Positions 16,001 through 22,639 of a DNA stretch of 22,639 nucleotides are shown piece after piece. Both the position numbers and the translations under genes were made by a program. The DNA lies in the NCBI GenBank assembly GCA_018398765.1, contig JAHBMJ010005125.1, positions 50,001 through 72,639 on the forward strand, read 5' to 3'. The notes under the pieces were generated by a model. The model saw nothing but the letters and a program-made list of their open reading frames with translations, was not told where the DNA came from and ran no database searches. This DNA is from Chromera velia (Eukaryota > Sar > Chromeraceae). Every line of letters begins with the position of its first letter. Position 1 is the first letter of the stretch.

Positions 16001-17154
16001 GCGTCCCTTTACAAGAAGATGAGGTGAGCCAATTGAAGGACCCGATGGGGCCATGCATGGATCTCTCTATCTATGTATCTCTGTGGGATCGATGTGTGCT
16101 CGAGTCGTTCAATCATCATGCGTGCATGTCCTAGCAGTCATGCATGCAACCACTCGGGCATGAGCTTCCTTCCCTGCATGGCGACTCGATCTATCTGTAC
16201 TCATGCAACGTGAACAAGCAGGCAAGCGGCTACACAGACAGCAACGGTATCACGAACGAACAAAAAAACGAAAGTTTTCCAAAACCTTGGCTTTCTTTCT
16301 TCGTCTTTGTGCAGATGTGACTTTGTCGTCTTCGTCTTCCTCCTCCCCGGGGATAATCGAACAGAAGGAAGGGAAGGAGAGAAGAGGTTCAACAAAGGAC
16401 GTCGAGTTGCCACCAATCCCTGACATGTTTCTTTTCGTCTCCGATGCCCGCACTGCAGACTGGCAGGTACGAGAGTCTCCTCGTCGCTTTTTGCCCTGGC
16501 TTCATTCTTCTTCATTCATGTGGAAGGAGTGGAGTTTTGTAAGGTCTTTGTGTGTATCGAACGAAGAATGAGTCAATGAATGAACAGATGGATGAATTGA
16601 AGGACGGTTGGTGGGCCTGTGTGACTGCAGGAGATGAGCCCGGAGGAGAATGAGAAGGCGGTGGAGGCAGATAACAAGGCCGTAAAAAGGTCTGCATGCA
16701 TGTCGGCATGAAAGAAGCAAAGTGCACCTGCATGAGTGAATGTACATGCATGACATGACCTTGCAATCTTCCAAACGGCCGGGTCTTGTGCAGACATGGA
16801 GACAGTGACTCAAAGCTAGAAAGGATGTGAAGAGTCTGGCAGCAAGTCAAGCACCAGCAGGGTCCTGCGTGTGGATATTTAAGAGAAGAGAACGCTGCTC
16901 AATGGTGCCTGTCTCCCTGCGTTTCTTCCTTCGTTCCTTCTATATCTAGGGGCAATCCTGTCAATTAATTAAGTCAACCATAATTCCTCCCTTTTGTTTA
17001 TTGACTGACCTAGTATCGACCTTCCTGCCTGCCTGCCTGCCTGCCTGCCTGCAGGTGGCTGGACCTTCTCTCCCCTGATGCGGCACTTCTGAAATTTCGG
17101 CTTCCGTACGGGGAGGGGGTCTCTGAATTTCCTGCGGGTTTGTTGAGTGAACAA

Positions 17155-17187
<33 letters not shown>

Positions 17188-17664
17188 CACATACATGTAT
17201 GTGTATGCATACATATATGTGCAAACATACATATGTCTACATATTTATACATACAAACACAGGTTGACATTCTCTCTCTCTTTCACTCGCTGTGCATTGC
17301 TCACCTTCGCACGGAGACATTTTGGCGTCGCAGGCCCCCATAATGCAATTAAAGGAGAGAAAGAAAAGAAAACCGCAAGGGGGAGTTCTCATGCAAAGAT
17401 GATGGTCTCCAGAGAGCCGCCCGCCGTGTTAATTCTGAGACTGCTTGCCTGCATGTTTGATTTATGGTCACTTCATTCCCTTCCCTTCCCGCCCTTTTCT
17501 TCCTTTCCTTTCCCGTCCCTCTCCTCTTCTCTTCTCTTCTCTTCTCTTCTCTTGCCTCTGTTCCTGCATTCATGCATTCATTCAGGTGATGTGATGCTGC
17601 CTGTTTGGGGTCCTCCGACGACGACGGAAACGAGGCTGGTCAGTCAGTCAGTCAGTCAGTGAGT

Positions 17665-17707
<43 letters not shown>

Positions 17708-18562
17708 GTGTGTGTGTCTGTGTGTGAGCGTACGTGCGTGTGTGTGTACGTGGTGTATCAATAATCGACGTGTATCAACGTGCAGAGTGTCTTCAGTCGA
17801 TGTCCCCTCGAAAGTGACCGTCCATTTCTCCCGCTCGTGCGCGTGTCTTGAGTCGTTGGCCTGTTCGGAGAAAGAACCGACACGACATTCATGGTCTTTG
17901 CTCTAGCTGCCTGCATGGGAGGGAATCGGGCTGTGTTCGGCAATTGTTGCAATGCCCTCATGCAGTTCTTTTTCTGTCCCTTTCCCCTTCTTTCCAGTTA
18001 GTGCCTTCCACCTCCCTGAGCAGTTGTCCGTTGAGCCAGAGGAAGGGGAAGACGCAATTCGATCACTCGAAGTATGGAAATCAGATGTTCTACTTCAACA
18101 CCGGTCAGGCGATCCGTCGGTTTGCCGAACGGTTGGGTTTTTGGAGGTTTTTTGTTTGAGTGGAATGACAGAAACCCAGAGGGCCGAGAGAGCCACAGCC
18201 GTCTGAGTGCGTGCAGATGTTGAAAAGAGAAGGGGAGAGGGAGAGAAGGAGAGAATCAAAGAGATTCAAAGCCAAAGAAACGGAGAGGCAACCCCCGATC
18301 ATTCCACCAACATGTTTCTCTGAACCACGACTATGCATCTTTTTCATCTGATCGAGTTGGGTACGTAAATGTGTGGATGGATGGAGGGAGGGAGAGAGCG
18401 AGGGAGGGAGGGATGCGCGGATAGATCGTCTGATGACTGCCTGAGCGCTGGTTCACTCACAGACTCACTCACTCGTTGAACACAGTGCATGTCCGAGGCA
18501 GCAGTGCATGGACAAATAAATCAACAACTCTAAAAGAAAGAAATGAATGATTGATTCAGAGG

Positions 18563-18596
<34 letters not shown>

Positions 18597-19976
18597 AAGA
18601 AAGAAACAAACAAACAAACAAACATACAAACAAACAATTATGCATAAATGGCTGCAGAGACCCGAGTCCATGTCTACCCTGTGGCCAAGGAAATTCGATC
18701 TGCCGCCCTCGCAGCGCAACAGTTAGTCAGTCAATCAGTCAGTCTGTCAGTCAGTGACTCAGCCAGTCAGTCAGTCAGTCAGTCAGTCCGTCCGTCCGTC
18801 GTTCCGGAAGTGGGTGCGGCAATTTGTAGGGATACTTTGTTCGTTGTGGACTCTTGTCATTCTGTGGCATTCTCAATGGCTGTTCCATCTGTCTGTTTAT
18901 CTCTCTGCTGCGCCATCTGTCTTTCTTCTTTTCTGTTTCTCTGTCTTTCTGTCTGTCTTGGATAGCCTGGAATCCTTTCTGATATAGACAAACAGCATGA
19001 TCGATTTGACTGCACTTTTTGCTGTTTGCACTGCAGCCCTCTGGACGGTTGTTTTGACTGTGCGAGTGAGGTCTCAATTCTTTCTCGGTACGTCTCCTTG
19101 ATGGCCTGCAACAGGTGCGGTCTCCCTCCCCTTACCTCAACGCACCGAAAAGAGAGGACGGGAGGGGAAGGAAAAAGAAAAGGAAGAGAAAGGGTGCACC
19201 CCCTCCGCCCCCACGACAGAGAAGAAAAGCCACCAAAAAAGGCAGAGGGGGGACGAGGGCAAGAGTGCAAATCTGTGGGCGATGCTGGAAAGGGAGAAGG
19301 GGAAGAAGAAAGAGAAGAACGGATAAGACAGAGAGCAGATGCCCCACCGGAAGAAGAAACGGGCAGAGAAAGAGACCGAGAAAGGCAGGAGGCAAATTCT
19401 GCATTCCGAGCACATGCCCTCCAGGCAAAACGCGATTCTTCTGCCACGGTGCCGTTGCTTTTCTCAACAGACCCCCTTCTGTCACCTCACGAGTCCGAAC
19501 ATCCAAGTCAAATCGAAACAGCCGACGGTCCGACGGTAGTCAAGGAGAACGGAGAGAGTAAATCAACGCAAACTGCAGGAGTATGTAGGGGGAAAAGAGC
19601 AACTTTGTCCCCAGCATGTGGTGGAGGGTCTGCTGAGTCTGTTTCTGCATTCCCTGACTCGTCTTCTTCCTGGAGGAAGAGTCTGGAGGGCAAAAGTGAA
19701 AGAAGAATCACAAGCCCGCCGCTTGAAGGGGAGGCTTCATCTATCTCTTTTGGGGAGACAGTGGTCCTGTTGTCTAGACATGTTTCTCAAGTGCTTTCCC
19801 CTGAAGGTCCGTCTCGTCTTCTGTCTTGTTTGTGGCTTCGTGTGCCAATGAGATCAAAAGATCGACAGACACCCCTACACAGAAGCCTGGGAGCGAAGGA
19901 AGAGTACTTCTGTGTATCTGTGGAGCTACCGCTTTTCTGCGAATTCCGAGGGTTTGTGCATGCACAGAATCAATGA
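13093..19976 (+). CDS. FtsJ-like mRNA cap 2'-O-methyltransferase (VP39/asfarvirus type), 13 exons
   Basis: Exons 13093-13221, 13268-13369, 13779-13858, 14332-14735, 15056-15153, 15428-15695, 16315-16466, 16631-16689, 17055-17137, 17586-17638, 17998-18136, 18658-18721 and 19037-19976 have matching phases and give 856 residues. The family transfers methyl from SAM to the 2'-O of the first capped nucleotide. Visible signs: K120 in GQRKLLMAEIEFL; LYVGAAGGQHI (234-244), the SAM-binding loop; FDPRPF (259-264); D404 in LFVSDARTA; K444 in LLKFRLPY; E473 in TTTETRL; KYGNQMFYFN; and a final FDCASEVSILSRYV block. K-D-K-E is the expected tetrad. Insertions between motifs (272-398, Ser/Lys/Glu-rich) and a roughly 295-residue charged tail are additions to the compact core. 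The start is uncertain (ATG at 13093 or 13108). The weakest splice sites are the donors at 15696 (GTTCGT) and 18137 (GTTTTT). Confidence 0.82.
17024..17054 (+). repeat. (CTGC)n tract that ends in the exon-9 acceptor
   Basis: CCTGCCTGCCTGC... ends CTGCAG directly before exon 9 (GTGGCTGGACC), so the microsatellite supplies both the pyrimidine tract and the AG. Confidence 0.85.
17155..17187 (+). repeat. (GACA)n microsatellite in intron 9
   Basis: About eight GACA units, starting 17 bases after the exon-9 donor, followed by CA/TA-rich alternating sequence. Confidence 0.9.
17639..17699 (+). repeat. (GTCA)n then (CT)n at the start of intron 10
   Basis: The exon-10 donor GTCAGT is itself the first unit of a (GTCA)n array, so further GTCAGT donor-like sites follow every four bases. 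A (CT)n run comes next. Confidence 0.9.
18568..18638 (+). repeat. (GACA)n-(GAAA)n-(CAAA)n compound microsatellite in intron 11
   Basis: Three tetranucleotide arrays in series, ending about 20 bases before the exon-12 acceptor GCTGCAG. Confidence 0.9.
18722..18800 (+). repeat. (GTCA)n array at the start of intron 12
   Basis: Begins at the proposed exon-12 donor GTTAGT and continues as GTCAGTCAATCAGTCAGTC with CCGT units at the end. Confidence 0.9.
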
Positions 19977-20082
19977 ATGACTCGCGGTCTCTCGATCCGA
20001 AAGAGCGAATGATTTTCCTTGCAAATAGGAGTGGAGCCAACTCCTTCCAGAAAGCCTCCCTTTGACAACTTCTGTATGTGCG

Positions 20083-20120
<38 letters not shown>

Positions 20121-20970
20121 TTCTTTCTCTTTCTTTCTCTTTCCTGTTTGTCTCTTTCTTTTTCTTTCTCCTCCACCCACGCCCCATACCTTAGCGGGTG
20201 TGTGCGTGAGTGAGCGAGTGAGTGAGTGAGTGAGTGAATGACTCAGTGAGTGAGTGAGTGAGTGAGTGAGTGAATCAGTGAGTGAGTGAGTGAGTGAGTG
20301 AGTGGGTGAGTGAGTGAATGAGTGAGTGAGTGAGTGAGTGAGTGAGTGAGTGAGTGAGTAAGATAGCATGAGAGTACTCGTGCCAGTAAACAAGTGAACA
20401 GTGAATTGTGAGTTGGAATGTGAACGTAATCGGTAATGGATTCTTGGGTGGTATAAGAAAGTTTCAGTGTCAAAAAATGTGGACTTGCATGTATGGCTGC
20501 GTGCGTGGACGCAGGGAACAGGACTCTTTAGCTGAGGCTCGTACAAGAGCGTACAACAGGTGTCTAGGCGGGTGTAATTTTGTGTAAGTCGTCTACGAAG
20601 AACTGGGCGGGGAACTCAGAAGCCTGATCAAGGCGGGCTTTTCAGTCTGATTTCCACTTGAGCCTTTCTAAAGGCCATCAGCCGCCATCAGCGGTCTCTT
20701 ATCAGTCTAGTTATCAGCAGCCTACAGTCCACAGCATACGAAGCTTGGTCCTGCTTGGAGCGTTTGTTGTTTATTAGAGGACTACGAGCACCAGGCTATG
20801 ATTTCAATTGATTTGAGCCTTAGGTTTAACAGTGAGACCTAGAGTGAGACACACATTCCTGCTGTATGCCAGAGATACTCTAAAAAATGCTCTTTATGTA
20901 AGATTCAGTACAGTAAGAGCAACTTCTAATAGATTGTTATAACAGTAACTTCTAAAAACCATTATACTAT
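19977..20970. other. Intergenic region after the methyltransferase gene
   Basis: Presumed 3' UTR and spacer. It holds a (CT)n/(CTTT)n block (20083-20170) and the (GTGA)n array. No AATAAA is near the stop, so the poly(A) signal must be a variant. The frames encoding SLTH or LSLS repeats are microsatellite translations. Nothing else is recognisable in 20400-20970. Confidence 0.5.
20205..20358 (+). repeat. (GTGA)n microsatellite
   Basis: About 38 units of GAGT/GTGA with scattered substitutions (GAATGAGT, AATCAGTG, GTGGGTGA). Confidence 0.95.
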
Positions 20971-20978
20971 ATGATACG

Positions 20979-21234
20979 CTAGGCGACGCACAGTGGTAAA
21001 AAAAAAAAAGAATAGACATATCAAGATTTTTTTTTTTCTTTTTTTTATTTTTAGCCTGGTGGTTAAAGGTCTAAGCAAACTTAGCAAAAGTAGGTTTTGT
21101 AGTTAGATGTGTTTTTGTTATATGTTTAGCACTTCCAATAAAATAATTAAAAAAAAAATAAAAAAGATTAGACTTCTTAAGATTTTTTTTTTTCTTTTTT
21201 TTCTAGTTTTTTTTTATCACTGTGCGTCGCCTAG
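20979..21234. mobile_element. 256-bp MITE with perfect 17-bp TIRs and 8-bp target duplication
   Basis: Left end CTAGGCGACGCACAGTG (20979-20995) is the exact inverse of CACTGTGCGTCGCCTAG (21218-21234). With one mismatch the TIR extends through TAAAAAAAAA to about 28 bp. ATGATACG stands immediately outside both ends (20971-20978 and 21235-21242), a perfect 8-bp target site duplication. The interior is AT-rich with no ORF. It has a self-similar pair, GACATATCAAGATTTTT near the left end and GACTTCTTAAGATTTTT near the right. An 8-bp duplication fits hAT, P or Merlin-type transposases; the terminal bases do not settle which. Confidence 0.93.
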
Positions 21235-21242
21235 ATGATACG

Positions 21243-21715
21243 TTGGCCAAGCTCCCCGGCCAAGCCAGCTAGGGCCCAAGAACTAGCCCGAGAAGCAGCT
21301 TACCTTTTAATCAACAGTGTTACCAACTCCGGACAACTCGATTAAATTGATTAAATTAATAATTTTAGGGAATCTCACGCAAAAATAAAATTGAGTGTAC
21401 ATATATATGATGAAATGGTGATTTAAATTTACGCCTAACTTAATGCAGTGCTATGAAATAGAATATAAAATTGCTTCCAGTGACAGGCTGACAACCCAGT
21501 TTCCAATCCCAGTTCTAGCTGCTACTCTAGCTGATCAACTATGGCCGGTCAAATATAAATCTAAAACAGAAGTCAAAGAATATTCGAATTTACATTTCAA
21601 TCACATACACTAGCACATACAGATTTTAATCACATTCTATATAAATGTTAAGAGTTATTAACAGTATTCAAGTTCATTCATAATATGTTTTCTTTTTATG
21701 TTGTCTTTTGCACCT
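21243..21715. other. AT-rich spacer downstream of the right-edge gene
   Basis: No gene seen. It lies beyond the stop of the minus-strand exon at 21716 and so includes its 3' UTR. Confidence 0.45.
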
Positions 21716-22038
21716 TCATTTGCTATTTAGGTGGAACGGTAATGCCTCAGAATCTTCATTTCTCTGTCTGCCATACACGGAACTCCCTCTTGTAGCTCGC
21801 TGACTAGGCCCACTCACACCATCCCTCTCAGCAGCCCCCCCTCCCGCCGCTGCACTTGTGTTTTCAGAGCCCCCCCTTGCTATGCCCAGAGAGAGAAGCA
21901 GGTCCCTGACGCTCTTCTCGTCGTCCTCATCCTCGTCGACGTCCGCTGAGGACTTGTGTGCAGCTGAGGAAGCACCGCGGGGGGAAGGGGAGGCATCGGA
22001 GGAGGCATCCTCGAGACGGGACACCTTCATGTAAGGAA
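21716..22038 (-). CDS. Terminal exon of an unrecognised minus-strand gene
   Basis: Read on the minus strand, an acceptor TTTTATGCAG precedes VPYMKVSRLEDASSDASPSP and the frame runs about 107 codons to TGA (complement of 21716-21718). The visible part is Ser/Ala-rich with an acidic cluster (SSADVDEDEDDEKSVRDLLL). It then has a short helical motif RDLLLSLGIARGG, a Gly/Ala linker and a polar end (DSEALPFHLNSK). This looks like a disordered C-terminal tail, and I cannot name the protein. Upstream exons are beyond the window, past a microsatellite-filled intron of at least 600 bases. Confidence 0.6.
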
Positions 22039-22072
22039 CTGCATAAAAGTGACCCCACGCGCAGAGAGATGC

Positions 22073-22129
22073 ACACACACACATTCACACTCAGACTCAC
22101 ACACACATAAACACACACACTCACACACA

Positions 22130-22169
<40 letters not shown>

Positions 22170-22258
22170 GAGAGAGGGGAGGACGCAAGCAAGCAAGAAA
22201 GAGCAAAAGAGGGGAGAAGGGAGGAAGGAAGAGACAGAAAGAGACGGAGACAAAGAGG

Positions 22259-22302
<44 letters not shown>

Positions 22303-22347
22303 AAGAAAGAAAGCAAGAAAGCAAGAAAGCAAGAAAGACAGAAAGAC

Positions 22348-22428
<81 letters not shown>

Positions 22429-22531
22429 GAGAGAAAGAAAGAAAGCAAGAAAGAAAGCAAGAAAGAAAGCAAGAAAGACAGACAGAAAGAAAGAAAAGAA
22501 AGAAAAGAAAGAAAAGAAAGAAAAGAAAGAA

Positions 22532-22601
<70 letters not shown>

Positions 22602-22639
22602 GAGAGAAAGAAAGAAAGCAAGAAAGAAAGCAAGAAAGA
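22073..22639. repeat. Compound microsatellite: (CA)n, (CT)n, then long (GA)n/(GAAA)n/(GAAAA)n
   Basis: CA/CT dinucleotides at 22073-22168 give way to an almost pure purine strand to the window end, built from GA, GAAA, GAAAG and AAGAA units with periodic GCAAGAAA. It is intronic to the minus-strand gene, where it reads as a polypyrimidine tract. All long frames here are repeat translations. Confidence 0.95.

Noticed and set aside
16003-16024. Microexon CGTCCCTTTACAAGAAGATGAG between exons 6 and 7
   Set aside because: It has an acceptor-like CCCCAG and a donor GTGAGC, but the only phase compatible with exon 7 contains TGA.
20205-20358. Regular short repeats that might be taken for a CRISPR array
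   Set aside because: It is a pure tetranucleotide (GTGA)n array without spacers, in a eukaryotic intergenic region.
22027-22633. Long minus-strand frames of Leu/Ser/Phe repeats
   Set aside because: Direct translations of GA/GAAA microsatellites.

Overview
The window is nuclear DNA of a eukaryote. It has GT-AG introns, AATAAA-type poly(A) signals, no operon spacing, and abundant di- and tetranucleotide microsatellites inside introns and intergenic DNA. I think a protist or microalga is most likely (stramenopile-like or similar), but nothing in the sequence fixes the taxon.

Layout. (1) 1-1040: 3' end of a plus-strand gene of unknown function, two exons visible, with a 13-residue Ser-Pro repeat tail. 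(2) 1040-3270: gene-free, mostly AT-rich, with a (TTAC)n block. (3) 3270-4094: minus-strand gene for a four-helix membrane protein with a Cys cluster and a Pro/Ala/Tyr-rich tail. (4) 4.3-5.7 kb: dense cluster of short palindromic dispersed repeats and hairpins; relatives of several recur inverted at 12.5-13.05 kb. (5) 6.47-12.32 kb: retroelement island bracketed by 72-bp direct repeats that differ at one position. It holds two ORFs overlapping by TGATG, a decayed reverse transcriptase (RT) fragment with YMDD, and a largely readable Penelope-like element (PLE) in which a GIY-YIG endonuclease lies upstream of the RT. The PLE reading frame is interrupted by two frame changes and one in-frame TAG between RT motifs B and C. 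A foldable RNA segment follows it. (6) 13.09-19.98 kb: 13-exon plus-strand gene for an FtsJ-like (poxvirus VP39/asfarvirus-type) mRNA cap 2'-O-methyltransferase. I worked the exon model out by eye; all intron phases agree and it gives 856 codons plus stop. (7) 20-21.7 kb: (GTGA)n tract and a 256-bp non-autonomous DNA transposon with perfect 17-bp terminal inverted repeats and a perfect 8-bp target duplication. (8) 21716-22038: terminal exon of a minus-strand gene whose upstream intron is a long purine-rich microsatellite tract running off the window.

The host genes (unknown protein, membrane protein, cap methyltransferase, right-edge gene) show no evident shared pathway. The middle 8-9 kb is best read as nested mobile DNA between two single-copy genes. 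The most notable items are the permuted-order PLE with its recoding-or-decay question, the flanking repeat architecture, the virus-like cap methyltransferase, and the newly delimited MITE.
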